A DNA stretch of 31,617 nucleotides from Chlamydiia bacterium (GCA_014239035.1 JAAZZY010000002.1:9292-40908), one strand, 5' to 3'; counted from the stretch's first letter, positions 22,355-31,617 are shown. The notes: generated by a model from the sequence alone, not told the origin. Numbers and translations are program-made.

Positions 22355-24595
22355 ATGCTTGGATTTTTGAAGAAATATCAAAAGATTTTTTTCGTGTTTG
22401 TTGCCCTATTAGTCGGCGTCTCTGTAATGCTTGTTGGCCTTTTGCCAAGAAATTTATCTAGCGCTGGAGATAAAACACTCTTTAAAGCCGTTACCGGGAA
22501 AAAAATTAAACGCTCCCATTATGAAGGGCTGAAGGCCTTGCTGAGCACAAATAATGGTGAAATGGCACTATATGGTCAAAATCTGGGGATGAATTTTTTT
22601 CTAGAGGATGCTTTTACACAAAATATTATTCAGCCCAAGCTGATGGGATTAATTGCTCAGAAAAAGCAAGATGAATTGGCTCCACTTTGGAAAGAACAAC
22701 ATGAGAAAGAAAAACTCTATAAATCCTACGCGCATCCACAAGCAGCACACGTAAGTGCAGACTCCGTTTGGCATAAACATGCCCCGCAGATTCCAGAGCT
22801 CTTAGAAAAACTTCAAAATGAAACAGATCTTCAAAAAGCGTTTACTCTGCGCACAGAACTTTTTTTAGAAGAAAATCAATTTTCCCCTTTTGCTCTCTGG
22901 CAGTTTCTAGCTGAAAAGCAAACTCAGTACCAATGGCTTCAAAAAGATGAAAATATGGCCCCATACTCTCTCTCTTTATTTGGGTATCGCTCTTTGCAAG
23001 ATTGGTTTGGTCCAAAAGTTATGGATTATGCCTGTCAATTTATTTTGCAAGTAAGCTCTATTGCTCAAAAAAGAGGATATCAGGCCTCATACAAAGAAGC
23101 GGAAAACAGTTTAGCAAAATTAAATGAAAAATGTTTTCAACAACTTCAGTTTTTAGGACTAAAAGAATTTTCTGATGCAGAGAGCTACTTCTATGCCAAA
23201 TTAAATCGACTAGGCATGAATAAAGTTCAGATGGTCTCACTTTGGCGCGAAATCCTAACTTTCCAAAACTTTTTCAATGAAGCTTCACATGCGGCTCTTT
23301 TAGATGATTTAACGTTAGAAGATTTTGAAAAGTATGCTTCTGAGCAAGTTCAAGTCTGCACATATATGCCTCCAGAGCACTTAAGGTTTAGATCGCCAAA
23401 AGATTTGGCTCAACTAGAGACCTATTTGGCCGCTCTTGGAAAACCACAAGAGCTCCTTTCTCTTAATTTTGAATTAAATGATTTCAAAGATATAGAGAAA
23501 GAAAACCCACAACTTATTGAACAGCGCGTTGAAATAGACTATAAAGAGGTGGATGTCCATCAAGCAGCTATTTCTGTGAGTGTCCAAGCTATTTGGAACT
23601 GGAAGAATGATCCGAAAAATTGTCAGGAACTACTTACTCGCTTTCCGAAGCTGCAAATTGATGAAAAGATGAGTCCCAGTAACTATCAAGCTTGTTTTGA
23701 TGATCTTGATTATTTTACTCAAATGCAGCTTGACCAACACATTCGCCAAACTCTGCTTAAGCAAGATGAAAACTGGCTCGCGAATGCATTTGAAAAAGTG
23801 CCTAATAAAAACGAGTCTTTTTATAGTAGAAAGAGTGGCTATAAACTTCCGTTTAAAGGCTTAGAAATTTCTTCAAAAAAAGAAAGCTTCTTGAAAAACT
23901 TTTTTAACTTTTTCCAAGAAGAAAAGGCTCTTGATTCTGTTACATTTGATGATGTTCACTTTTATAAGATTTCTGCTGTTAAAGGCTTAGAAGAACCAAA
24001 GCTTGTCAGATACGAGGATCTTTTAAAAGATAAAACAGCTGAGAAAATGCTTCAGCAAGCCCTGAAAAAAGAGCATAAAAAATCAGCTTTCAAAGACCAG
24101 GAGTTTGCAAAAGTTAAAGATAAAGTTCTTTGTCAGTACCTAGAGCCAATCCAAAGTGCAATCCTCAAAGATTTTACAACTTTTTCTGGTTCTGACCCAA
24201 AGCAGCTTAATGAGATTTTTTATTGTAATTATCGCCTCTATAATCCAATGAGGGAAGCTCTTGCATTCTATAAAAATTCAGACGAAGAGAATGATAACGT
24301 TTTTGCATTTAATTCATTTTGGAATATCTACGCCTCAACAGATACCTTAATTAGGCATCAGAATAACACAAGAGAAATGGATGCGCTTCTAGACGCTCCT
24401 GAAAATTCTTGGAGCTTAGTTGAACTAAAAAACAGAATTCCTGTATTTACTTATATACTATCAAAAGAGAGTAAAATAGATGACCATCCAATGCAAAAGC
24501 AGTTACGCTCAGAGCTTTCTTCCGAAGCCATTCAAGCGCTTGCTACTGAATTGCTTGATCAAATAGAGCTCAATAACTACAGCAGCCATGAATGA
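22355..24595 (+). CDS. Membrane-anchored SurA_N/PpiD-like protein
   Basis: A 746-residue protein with one N-terminal membrane segment (about 9-30, KIFFVFVALLVGVSVMLVGLLP) after a short basic cytoplasmic end, so the bulk faces the periplasm. The part just after the anchor (FKAVTGKKIKRSHYEGLKAL) resembles the SurA_N/PpiD chaperone start, where substrate-binding helices are inserted. I do not find a parvulin prolyl isomerase motif, so it is probably a chaperone-like rather than catalytic protein. The remainder is strongly helical and Gln/Lys/Glu-rich. Its stop overlaps the gcvT start by ATGA, so the two are translationally coupled despite unrelated roles. The family assignment is by resemblance and moderately sure. 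Confidence 0.65.
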   Translation: MLGFLKKYQKIFFVFVALLVGVSVMLVGLLPRNLSSAGDKTLFKAVTGKKIKRSHYEGLKALLSTNNGEMALYGQNLGMNFFLEDAFTQNIIQPKLMGLIAQKKQDELAPLWKEQHEKEKLYKSYAHPQAAHVSADSVWHKHAPQIPELLEKLQNETDLQKAFTLRTELFLEENQFSPFALWQFLAEKQTQYQWLQKDENMAPYSLSLFGYRSLQDWFGPKVMDYACQFILQVSSIAQKRGYQASYKEAENSLAKLNEKCFQQLQFLGLKEFSDAESYFYAKLNRLGMNKVQMVSLWREILTFQNFFNEASHAALLDDLTLEDFEKYASEQVQVCTYMPPEHLRFRSPKDLAQLETYLAALGKPQELLSLNFELNDFKDIEKENPQLIEQRVEIDYKEVDVHQAAISVSVQAIWNWKNDPKNCQELLTRFPKLQIDEKMSPSNYQACFDDLDYFTQMQLDQHIRQTLLKQDENWLANAFEKVPNKNESFYSRKSGYKLPFKGLEISSKKESFLKNFFNFFQEEKALDSVTFDDVHFYKISAVKGLEEPKLVRYEDLLKDKTAEKMLQQALKKEHKKSAFKDQEFAKVKDKVLCQYLEPIQSAILKDFTTFSGSDPKQLNEIFYCNYRLYNPMREALAFYKNSDEENDNVFAFNSFWNIYASTDTLIRHQNNTREMDALLDAPENSWSLVELKNRIPVFTYILSKESKIDDHPMQKQLRSELSSEAIQALATELLDQIELNNYSSHE

Positions 24596-25665
24596 AAACT
24601 TGTTTATATGAACAGCACATAGCACTTAAAGCAAAAATAGTAGATTTTGAGGGATGGCAGATGCCCATTTCTTATGAGAGTGCCGTAAAAGAGCATCAGT
24701 GGGTACGCGAGAATGCAGGCCTATTTGATATTTCTCATATGGCCAAAGTTTGGATTGAAGGGCCTAAGAGTGAAGCTTTTTTAAACTATATAGCCACAAA
24801 TCAAGTAGACAAAATTAGAGATAACAGAGCTCAATATACCGTTTTATGTGATGAAAATGGAATGAGCGTAGATGATGTGATCATATACAAGGAAAGCTCT
24901 GAACGCTACTTTATAGCAGTCAATGCCTCAAATCGTGAAAAAGATTTAGCGCACTTTATAAAATATGGGAAAGACTTTGATGTTAAAATCACTCCCAATT
25001 TTCAAACGCATGGTATCATAGCTTTGCAAGGGCCAAAGTCTGAAGAAATATTATCCAAGTTTTTTGGTCAAATAGATGAATTGAAATTTATGCGTTTTGA
25101 TTCTTTTAGTGATCGAGGTGTGCAATTAATTGTTTCCAGAACAGGTTATACTGGAGAACATGGTTATGAAATTTATGGTGATGAAGAGGCTATCGTTGAG
25201 CTTTGGATGGAAATGCTCTATAAAAATCCAGATGTAGTTAAACCCATAGGCCTTGCTGCAAGAGATACCCTCCGACTAGAGATGGGTTATGCTCTGTATG
25301 GTCATGAGCTTTCGGATCAAATCTCTCCGCTAGAGAGTATTGCTTCTTGGGTTGTAAAGTGGAAAGAATCTGATTTCTTAGGCAAAGAAGCGCTTAAAAA
25401 AATAAAAGACCAAGGTGTCAAACGATCACAGCATGCTATTATCTTAGAAGAAAATGCAATAGCAAGACCTGGTTGTGCTGTTTTAGTGAACGGAAAAGAA
25501 AGGGCTGTAGTTACCTCTGGAGGCTATTCACCTACTCTTAAACGTTCGATTGCACTAATCATGGTAGATGGGGTATTAAAGGAAAGTGATAAAGTTGGTG
25601 TATTGATACGAAATAGAGAAATAGAAGCAAAAGTAGTCAAGTTACCCTTTATTGAAAAAGTATAG
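24592..25665 (+). CDS. gcvT: Glycine cleavage system T protein (aminomethyltransferase)
   Basis: GcvT moves the aminomethyl carbon from H-protein to tetrahydrofolate, releasing ammonia and making 5,10-methylene-THF. The 357-residue product has the family start LYEQHIALKAKIVDFEGWQMPI, GLFDISHMAKVWIEGP, the folate-site segment SVDDVIIYK with the catalytic-type Asp, SRTGYTGEHGYEIY, and LAARDTLRLEMGYALYGHEL. The C-terminal barrel contains TSGGYSPTLKRSIAL. Length is typical. It begins within the stop of the SurA_N-like gene and ends 12 bases before gcvH. In Chlamydiaceae this gene is missing (from memory), so its presence helps place the organism among the other chlamydiae. Confidence 0.96.
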   Translation: MKTCLYEQHIALKAKIVDFEGWQMPISYESAVKEHQWVRENAGLFDISHMAKVWIEGPKSEAFLNYIATNQVDKIRDNRAQYTVLCDENGMSVDDVIIYKESSERYFIAVNASNREKDLAHFIKYGKDFDVKITPNFQTHGIIALQGPKSEEILSKFFGQIDELKFMRFDSFSDRGVQLIVSRTGYTGEHGYEIYGDEEAIVELWMEMLYKNPDVVKPIGLAARDTLRLEMGYALYGHELSDQISPLESIASWVVKWKESDFLGKEALKKIKDQGVKRSQHAIILEENAIARPGCAVLVNGKERAVVTSGGYSPTLKRSIALIMVDGVLKESDKVGVLIRNREIEAKVVKLPFIEKV

Positions 25666-25668
25666 GAG
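25664..25668 (+). promoter_or_regulatory. Shine-Dalgarno of gcvH
   Basis: AGGAG, overlapping the gcvT stop codon and 9 bases before the gcvH ATG at 25678, is the clearest ribosome site in the operon. It fits the need for more H-protein than enzyme subunits. Confidence 0.55.
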
Positions 25669-25677
25669 AGAAAAGAA

Positions 25678-26037
25678 ATGCAATATAGTGATTCTCATGA
25701 GTGGGTCAAAATAACGAATTCTACAGCGACAGTAGGGGTGAGTCAATATGCTCAAAAAGAACTTGGTGATATTGTACATATTGAATTGCCAAAAGTGGGA
25801 GCTCATATAAAAAAAGGCCAAGAAATGGCCGTACTTGAATCTACAAAAGCTGCTGCTGATGTATATTCTCCCGTGTCTGGTGAAATAGCCGAAGTAAATA
25901 AAGAGCTCGTTGATCATCCAGAGCTTATCAATGAATCTCCCGAAGACACAGGCTGGCTTATACGCGTAACTTTAAACGATCCAACTGAGCTAGAGAGCCT
26001 AATGGATAATGCAGCTTATGAAAAATTTCTGAAGTAA
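25678..26037 (+). CDS. gcvH: Glycine cleavage system H protein
   Basis: H-protein is the lipoylated carrier that shuttles the aminomethyl intermediate between the P, T and L proteins. The 119-residue lipoyl domain has YSDSHEWVKI, VGVSQYAQKELGDIV, and the lipoylation site at Lys57 in VLESTKAAADVYSP (usual form ESVKAASD). PVSGEIAEVN and DTGWLIRV complete the fold. The modifying enzyme is probably encoded 3.4 kb upstream at 21570-22277. It has a strong ribosome site and sits 6 bases before gcvPA. Chlamydiaceae retain only this component (from memory). Confidence 0.97.
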   Translation: MQYSDSHEWVKITNSTATVGVSQYAQKELGDIVHIELPKVGAHIKKGQEMAVLESTKAAADVYSPVSGEIAEVNKELVDHPELINESPEDTGWLIRVTLNDPTELESLMDNAAYEKFLK

Positions 26038-26043
26038 AATGAA

Positions 26044-27390
26044 ATGGACTTTATATCAAATCAAAAAGAGCAGATATCTGAAATGCTTCAAAGCATGGGT
26101 ATCTCAAAAATAGATGAACTCTGGCAAGATATCCCAGAAGACATTCTACTCAAAGTCCCAGAGCATGATGATGGACTCTCTGAATGTGAAGGAATCAAAA
26201 AACTTCAAACCATCGCCTCAAAAAATACGTATCAAAACTATGAAAGCTATATCGGAGCAGGAGCCTATTATCACTACGTTCCCTCCATTGTTCGATCTGT
26301 AATCGGTAAGTCTGGTTTTTTAACAGCCTATACCCCTTATCAAGCAGAAGCCTCTCAAGGAATGTTGCAAACAATCTATGAGTTTCAAACTTGTATTAGC
26401 AGATTGACTGGTCTAGAGATGGCTAATGCTTCTCTCTATGATGCTGCATCTGCCTGCGGAGAAGCGCTTTTAATGGCCCGTCGTATCAACAGATCAAGAA
26501 ATAAAGTCTTAGCGCCTCAAAATCTTCACCCCAACTACCAAAAAGTATTAAAGCAGTACGTAGAAGCATCTAATATTGAACTTGAATTTATCCCGATTAC
26601 TGCTGATGGGAAATTAGATCAGGAAAAATTCAATGAGCTTTTAGATGAAGATGTTGCTGGGCTCCTTCTCTCATACCCCAATGTTTTTGGAGGTATCGAA
26701 GATATAAAGCCACTGTTTGAACGTGCTCACGAAAAAGGTATTGTTACAGTCCTTTGTTCATCAACTCCTTTGGTTTATGGCCTCTATGAGTGTGCGGGAA
26801 AACTTGGTGCTGACATTGCTGTTGGAGATTGTCAGCCTTTGGGTATTCCATTGCAACTTGGCGGACCCTATGCAGGTTATTTAAGCTGCAAACGCAAGTT
26901 TGCCAGACAAATTCCAGGAAGAGTAGTAGGTAGGACGCAAGATCGAGCAAAAAACGAAGGTTTTGTACTGACGCTGCAAACCAGAGAGCAACATATTAGA
27001 AGAGAGAAAGCTACTTCAAATATCTGCTCGAATCAAGCGCTGTATGCCTTAGCAAGTTTAGTGGCAATGCTCTGGTATGGACCCGTTGGCCTTTCAAAAC
27101 TTGCATTAACAAATTTTCAAAGGACCGCCTACCTAAAGCAGCACTTGCTCAAACTTTCAAAAGTTCATAAGATAAATGATGACCCTAACTTTAATGAGTT
27201 TACAGTAAAATTGAACAAGCCTATGGAGAAAGTTCTTAAGCATTTTAGATCACACAAAATTGAGCCAGGGTTTGATCTAGGATTTTTAAATCCGCAGTTT
27301 AAGGACCACCTGCTTATCAATGTCACTGAGATGAAAGATATAAAAGCTCTCAGCCGCTATTTGGAGGTAGCTTCAACTATTTTATCATGA
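26044..27390 (+). CDS. gcvPA: Glycine dehydrogenase (decarboxylating) subunit 1
   Basis: This is the N-terminal-type subunit of the two-subunit P-protein, which decarboxylates glycine with pyridoxal phosphate. The 448-residue product has YIGAGAYYHYVPSIVRSVIG, AYTPYQAEASQGMLQTIYEF, TGLEMANASLYDAASACGEA, and GRVVGRTQDRAKNEGFVL, all standard for GcvPA. It lacks the PLP-Lys, which is on GcvPB, as expected. There is no clear Shine-Dalgarno; the start is 6 bases after gcvH and probably coupled to it. Its stop overlaps gcvPB by ATGA. Confidence 0.96.
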   Translation: MDFISNQKEQISEMLQSMGISKIDELWQDIPEDILLKVPEHDDGLSECEGIKKLQTIASKNTYQNYESYIGAGAYYHYVPSIVRSVIGKSGFLTAYTPYQAEASQGMLQTIYEFQTCISRLTGLEMANASLYDAASACGEALLMARRINRSRNKVLAPQNLHPNYQKVLKQYVEASNIELEFIPITADGKLDQEKFNELLDEDVAGLLLSYPNVFGGIEDIKPLFERAHEKGIVTVLCSSTPLVYGLYECAGKLGADIAVGDCQPLGIPLQLGGPYAGYLSCKRKFARQIPGRVVGRTQDRAKNEGFVLTLQTREQHIRREKATSNICSNQALYALASLVAMLWYGPVGLSKLALTNFQRTAYLKQHLLKLSKVHKINDDPNFNEFTVKLNKPMEKVLKHFRSHKIEPGFDLGFLNPQFKDHLLINVTEMKDIKALSRYLEVASTILS

Positions 27391-28832
27391 AAATACCAAA
27401 AACTATTTTCCAAAAAAGCCAGAAAGGTCAAAGAGCCTATAGTCTACCAAAAGAAGATGAGGCCTGGACTTCTTTTTTGCCTGAAGAAAAATGGCGACGA
27501 GAAAGTGATGTTATTTTACCTGAAATCTCCGAAATCGACCTTACAAGACATTTTAGTATATTAGAGCGGCTCAATATGGGTATAGACACCCACTTTTATC
27601 CATTGGGAAGTTGTACAATGAAACTCAATCCGCGCATATGTGAAGATGTAGCGCAATTGCCTGAGTACAAACATATCCATCCACTGGCTGCAGATGAAAT
27701 GATTCAAGGCTCGCTTGAAATTATTCATGGACTCATCAAAAAACTGTGTGAGCTTTGTGGCATGAGTCATGGAACCTTAGCCCCAAATGCCGGAGCTCAG
27801 GGTGAATTTGTTGGTCTACGGATGATCCAAGCCTACCATAGAGAGAAAAAAGATGCGAAGCGCACTCAGATCCTTGTCCCTGACAGTGCACATGGAACAA
27901 ACCCAGCGTCTGCTAGGCTTTGTGGCTATGAGGTTGTCACTATTCGCTCTGTCCCAGAGACAGGTGATGTGGATATTGAACACCTTAAAGAGAAGCTAAC
28001 AGATCAAGTAGCAGCGCTAATGCTAACAAATCCCAATACAGTAGGGGTCTTTTCAAAGCATATTCTTCAAATCACCCAGTTAGTTCATGAATGTGGAGGG
28101 CTTCTTTATTATGATGGAGCAAACCTCAACTCTATCTTGAACTTATGCCGCCCTGGAGAAATGGGCTTTGATGTTATGCACATCAACTTACATAAAACTT
28201 TCTCCACCCCTCACGGAGGAGGAGGACCTGGCGGAGCACCTATTTTATGTCAGGAAAAGCTTGCGCCTTATCTGCCAACTCCTAGAGTTGTTCAAAAAGA
28301 CAGCTCATATCGATCAGTTTGGAACACCGAGAAAAGTATAGGGCAAATAGCGAGCTTCTATGGGAACTTCTCTGTGCTTTTAAAAGCTTATATGTATTTT
28401 CAACTCCATGGTCATTATGGTCTTAGGAAAATAGCAGAGATGGCTGTGCTTAATGCAAACTACTTAAAATATCACTTAAGAAACTGTTATAAAGTCCCTA
28501 TTAAAGGGTATTGTTCTCATGAATTTGTCTTGCAAGCAGATCGCTTTCTAGAAAAAAAAATCAAAGCTTTTGATATTGTTAAGCGTTTGCTTGACTATGG
28601 CATCCATGCCCCAACGGTCTACTTTCCGTTGATCATTAAAGAGTGTTTGCTTATTGAGCCTACTGAAAGTGAGTCTAAAAGAACATTAGACCGTTTCATA
28701 CATGTGATGGAAAAAATTGTCCAAGAAGCAAAAGAGGACCCAGAGCTGATTTTAGAGGCTCCGCATCAGATGCCCCTTAGACGATTAGATGAAGTCTATG
28801 CCGCTAAATTTTTGGATCTTGTAGAAGATTAA
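27387..28832 (+). CDS. gcvPB: Glycine dehydrogenase (decarboxylating) subunit 2
   Basis: The PLP-bearing subunit of P-protein. The cofactor Lys is at 270 in HINLHKTFSTPHGGGGPG. Other conserved parts are YPLGSCTMKLNPR (71-83), GTLAPNAGAQGEFVGL, VPDSAHGTNPASA, LTNPNTVGVF, and YYDGANLNSIL, which hold the PLP phosphate and ring. The 481-residue length is normal. It is coupled to gcvPA by ATGA and ends the operon; a 157 bp non-coding stretch follows. No gcvL/lpd gene is in the window, so L-protein must be shared with another dehydrogenase complex. Confidence 0.97.
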   Translation: MKIPKTIFQKSQKGQRAYSLPKEDEAWTSFLPEEKWRRESDVILPEISEIDLTRHFSILERLNMGIDTHFYPLGSCTMKLNPRICEDVAQLPEYKHIHPLAADEMIQGSLEIIHGLIKKLCELCGMSHGTLAPNAGAQGEFVGLRMIQAYHREKKDAKRTQILVPDSAHGTNPASARLCGYEVVTIRSVPETGDVDIEHLKEKLTDQVAALMLTNPNTVGVFSKHILQITQLVHECGGLLYYDGANLNSILNLCRPGEMGFDVMHINLHKTFSTPHGGGGPGGAPILCQEKLAPYLPTPRVVQKDSSYRSVWNTEKSIGQIASFYGNFSVLLKAYMYFQLHGHYGLRKIAEMAVLNANYLKYHLRNCYKVPIKGYCSHEFVLQADRFLEKKIKAFDIVKRLLDYGIHAPTVYFPLIIKECLLIEPTESESKRTLDRFIHVMEKIVQEAKEDPELILEAPHQMPLRRLDEVYAAKFLDLVED

Positions 28833-28989
28833 CTCTTTATTTAAAAAAACAGATTTTGATTTCTACCGCAAAAAAGAGTCGTTAAAGTGTGCTGTTGGGA
28901 TATACATAATTCATTTTTATTGTTAAAATCTCTTCCAAATTTTTCCGCCCTTAAGTAGATAGAATAATTGCACATAAGTTTAATTTGGA

Positions 28990-31596
28990 ATGAATAAGAG
29001 ACTCTATTTTCTTTTTATCTTTTTGGTTTTGCTCACTTCAGTATTTATCTGGAGAAAGCCCATTGCATTTCATACGACTCGTCTAGGATTCAAATATTTC
29101 TCTGAAAAGACATTTGGAGAGAAAGTCAGCTTTCATGACTTTGAGCTTAAAAAAAACAAACTTATTCTAATTGAGCCGAAGCTCGGCTCAAAAAATCGGG
29201 CGGTTAAAAAAGGCGGAGTCTACTTAGAAGCGGAGTCTGCTACAATCGATTATCAAATCGATTGGTTTAAGCGTTCAATTAAATTAGCTCTGAATCTTCA
29301 AAAGCCAAAAATTCATGTCATTAAAACCACAACCTTTAAACCCACTCTAAAAGGTCTATTCAAAGAGAGTGTTTGGTTTCAAGTCCAGGCCACATTTAAA
29401 ATCGAAGCGGGAAAATTAGAGCTCATAGACAAAACCTCATCGAGTGAAATCCTATCACAAAATTTTCAGTTTGATGCAGAAAGCCAAGAGATTTCTCCTT
29501 CGTATTCGATGATCTGTGGCAAGTTTTTTCAGGGGGCTTCTAGTTATGATGCGGCGGTTAGTTTGAAAGAGTCGTCTACTTCTTTCAATCTCGATTTAAA
29601 AGATACGCAGGTCTCAGAGCTTCAAGATATGCTTAATTTTTGGGCTTCTTCTCTTTCAAAGCAGGAACGTTCTTTAAATTGTTCAAAAGGAATGATCAAC
29701 GGATCTCTAAGTGTTTCGATAGTTGATAACTATATGCCTCTACTTGAAAGCAAATTTGAAGTGAGAGAACTTCATTTAGATGATAAAAAAACTCTGCTCT
29801 CTGTCCATGTCCCTAAAGCTATGATCGACCTTAAAACAACAGAAGTGATCAACGAAAAGCAAGATTATACCTTTAAAGATTTACTTGGAATCTGGATAGA
29901 CTCCTCTCAAGGGGCTATCAAAATTCCCTATGGAGCGCAAGTCCTCTACCAGAAAAATAAATTTGAGATTTTAAAGTCTAAAGACATGAAAGGGCAAATT
30001 ACCTTCAATCAAAAAGAACCCTTAAGGCTCCACCTGGAAGGTAATGTGACAACAGGAGATCGGCAATCGTTACTGATTTTAGAGGGATCTGGGTACCTTA
30101 AAATGTTTAAAGGGGACCTAGAAGTGCGCATGAAGAATCATTTTAAAGATGAAGCGCGTATTAGATGCTCTGTAGATCCTTCAGCTCTAAATCAACATAA
30201 ATTCTATGCTCAGATCACAAATTTCAGTGAAGAAGAAGCAGAGTTTGTTCAGCAGCTTTTAATGCCTTTTTATCCAGAAGCCAAAGCTATTGAAATTCAG
30301 AAGGGGAGGCTAGATGCGAATTTTAGATGTACTCTGCAGGATTTTAAAGCTCAAGATATTGAAATAGATGATTTTCAGATTAAAGAAGGCTATTTTAAGC
30401 ACATAGAATGGATTGAGGGGATTAAAAATATCTCGGCACGTGGCCGCGTTAAAATGCACCTAAGCCATAGTAATCCCTTTAAAACTGCCAGTGGAGAAAT
30501 TCAATTTAAGGCCTTAGAGATTTCAACTCATGATTATCGTCTAGATCAAATTGAAGGCTCTACGGAGATTGTAGAAGGACAAATTGCCAAAAGCAAGGCT
30601 TCTGCTTATTTTGCAAACCTCAAAACAAACCTCGATTGGGACAAACAGAAAAAAGTAGACCCTCTAAATATTTCATTGAGTGGAAGTGGAGAAGATTTTC
30701 TAAGATTGTCCCCTAATTTTGTAACAAAGCATTATGAATCTATTTTTGAAAAAGAAGAGGTCGAAGTTGAACTAAATGGAGTCATCGAAGAGAGAGTCCT
30801 AAACTTAAAAGGAAAGTGCACAATTGGGCAGTTCGCACCTGCCTTTTTTGGATTTAATATTCATAGTAGAAAAAATAATGGGGAGCAGAATGAGCAATTT
30901 AGAATTTTTTGGCAAAATTTCATCTCTCCTCTTAAGATAGCTCCAGCTCTAAGCTACTTTGAAAGAAAATTCAACCTTCATTTTCCTACTGAATATTCAT
31001 TGCAAGGTGGATGGTTCACACTCAAAAATGTGCCTGTCGAGAAATTTATTAGTCCCATTATCTTTGGAAGCACCTCTCTAAAGCTTAGCGGAACTGCTAA
31101 CCTTCAGGGAGAATTTGATCAGCAAGGCCTTAGCTTAAGTTATGATCAATATAACCTAAACCTAGACCATGGCACCTTCTCCATTGATTTTGAGAGCAGC
31201 TCAGAGACCAAAAATGGGCACCATTATTTTAACTTCACAAAAGGCACGCATTTTGGAGACCTTAATGTCGAAGGTGCTAATTTTTTGATGAAGTATAACA
31301 ATTTAACCTTCACAAATCTCAATGGTAATGTAGAGATTACTCCCGAATATATTTATGTTCCAAAAATTGATGCTGTTGCTTGTGGACTCTCTATTGCCTC
31401 TGAATTGAAGCTGCGCTACAGCGCAAGCGGCGATTTAGATTTTCGCCTGAATTTAAATGAGTTCAATGGAAAATTTAGTGACTTTAAATCAATGTTTCAT
31501 ACTTTGGGCTATACTTATATTGATCAACTGCCATTTTCAGGAGAGCTTAAAATTAATCCTAAAGATTCAGATACCTGGACTGAGAAAGGTTTGTAA
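28990..31596 (+). CDS. AsmA-like membrane-anchored protein
   Basis: An 868-residue protein with an N-terminal membrane segment (about 4-22, RLYFLFIFLVLLTSVFIW) and a long, beta-rich periplasmic part with repeating hydrophobic-polar strands, as in AsmA/TamB/DUF3971 bridge-like proteins that move lipids or assist outer-membrane assembly. The C-terminal region from about 680 (LKLSGTANLQGEFDQQGLSL, then YIYVPKIDAVACGLSIASEL) is the most AsmA-like. The ORF ends 21 bases before the window edge, so whether this is the natural end or a premature stop in a longer gene cannot be decided here. The ATG at 28990 has only a weak ribosome site (TTGGA, too close). Specific function is unknown; envelope biogenesis is inferred from the fold. 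Confidence 0.65.
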   Translation: MNKRLYFLFIFLVLLTSVFIWRKPIAFHTTRLGFKYFSEKTFGEKVSFHDFELKKNKLILIEPKLGSKNRAVKKGGVYLEAESATIDYQIDWFKRSIKLALNLQKPKIHVIKTTTFKPTLKGLFKESVWFQVQATFKIEAGKLELIDKTSSSEILSQNFQFDAESQEISPSYSMICGKFFQGASSYDAAVSLKESSTSFNLDLKDTQVSELQDMLNFWASSLSKQERSLNCSKGMINGSLSVSIVDNYMPLLESKFEVRELHLDDKKTLLSVHVPKAMIDLKTTEVINEKQDYTFKDLLGIWIDSSQGAIKIPYGAQVLYQKNKFEILKSKDMKGQITFNQKEPLRLHLEGNVTTGDRQSLLILEGSGYLKMFKGDLEVRMKNHFKDEARIRCSVDPSALNQHKFYAQITNFSEEEAEFVQQLLMPFYPEAKAIEIQKGRLDANFRCTLQDFKAQDIEIDDFQIKEGYFKHIEWIEGIKNISARGRVKMHLSHSNPFKTASGEIQFKALEISTHDYRLDQIEGSTEIVEGQIAKSKASAYFANLKTNLDWDKQKKVDPLNISLSGSGEDFLRLSPNFVTKHYESIFEKEEVEVELNGVIEERVLNLKGKCTIGQFAPAFFGFNIHSRKNNGEQNEQFRIFWQNFISPLKIAPALSYFERKFNLHFPTEYSLQGGWFTLKNVPVEKFISPIIFGSTSLKLSGTANLQGEFDQQGLSLSYDQYNLNLDHGTFSIDFESSSETKNGHHYFNFTKGTHFGDLNVEGANFLMKYNNLTFTNLNGNVEITPEYIYVPKIDAVACGLSIASELKLRYSASGDLDFRLNLNEFNGKFSDFKSMFHTLGYTYIDQLPFSGELKINPKDSDTWTEKGL

Positions 31597-31617
31597 TATC
31601 ATTATCTAAAAAACCAC

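Noticed and set aside
28832..28879. ACTCTTT...AAAGAGT pairing after gcvPB as a terminator
   Set aside because: The 7 bp arms are separated by 34 bases and not followed by T residues; chance pairing in AT-rich sequence is likely.
28833..28989. Possible tRNA or small RNA in the 157 bp gap before the AsmA-like gene
   Set aside because: No cloverleaf arms, TTCGA-like loop or CCA end can be found; only AT-rich sequence with a weak possible CATAAT -10 box.

Overview
The window is an AT-rich, gene-dense bacterial chromosome segment, most likely from a Chlamydiota member outside the classical Chlamydiaceae (an amoeba- or protist-associated 'environmental' chlamydia). The argument is gene content and order. 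The runs sodA-accD-dut-ptsN-ptsN(HTH)/clpC/lipoyl transferase, rnc-radA-hemC, and yceD-rpmF-plsX follow the order I recall from Chlamydia trachomatis around CT_285-CT_299 and CT_809-CT_811. A complete glycine cleavage operon (gcvT, gcvH, gcvPA, gcvPB) is present where Chlamydiaceae keep, from memory, only gcvH. Lineage-specific proteins of unknown function are interspersed. No species can be named from the sequence alone. No rRNA, tRNA, CRISPR array, insertion sequence or phage gene was found, and no gene-free stretch exceeds about 180 bp.

Region 1 (1-5525) is the accessory part. It holds a papain-like cysteine peptidase candidate with a C-terminal membrane segment (+ strand). Facing it is a minus-strand block of two paralogous MAF/DUF115-type proteins flanking a MORN-variant repeat protein. 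The second MAF gene is interrupted by a single in-frame TAA. Region 2 (5651-8127) is yceD-rpmF-plsX plus a WaaE-like family 2 glycosyltransferase, running from a near-consensus promoter. Region 3 (8097-10580, minus) holds two unknown proteins overlapping the DNA repair glycosylase gene mutY. Region 4 (10666-14083) is rnc-radA-hemCD. The last gene fuses a porphobilinogen deaminase lacking its cofactor-binding C-terminal domain to a uroporphyrinogen-III synthase domain.

Region 5 (14191-15525) is an unknown protein with three 18-residue N-terminal repeats. Region 6 (15532-18827) is sodA behind an unusual promoter/inverted repeat, then accD-dut-ptsN-ptsN2 with 1-29 bp overlaps. Region 7 (18824-21388, minus) is clpC. 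Region 8 (21570-28832) links a lipoyl/octanoyl transferase, a membrane-anchored SurA_N-like protein and the glycine cleavage genes. The transferase family modifies H-protein, so the grouping makes biochemical sense. Region 9 (28990-31596) is a large AsmA-like membrane-anchored protein.

The points most worth following up are the interrupted MAF gene, the cofactor-domain-less HemC-HemD fusion, the sodA control region, and the periodic TQT-like repeats at 14335-14496.
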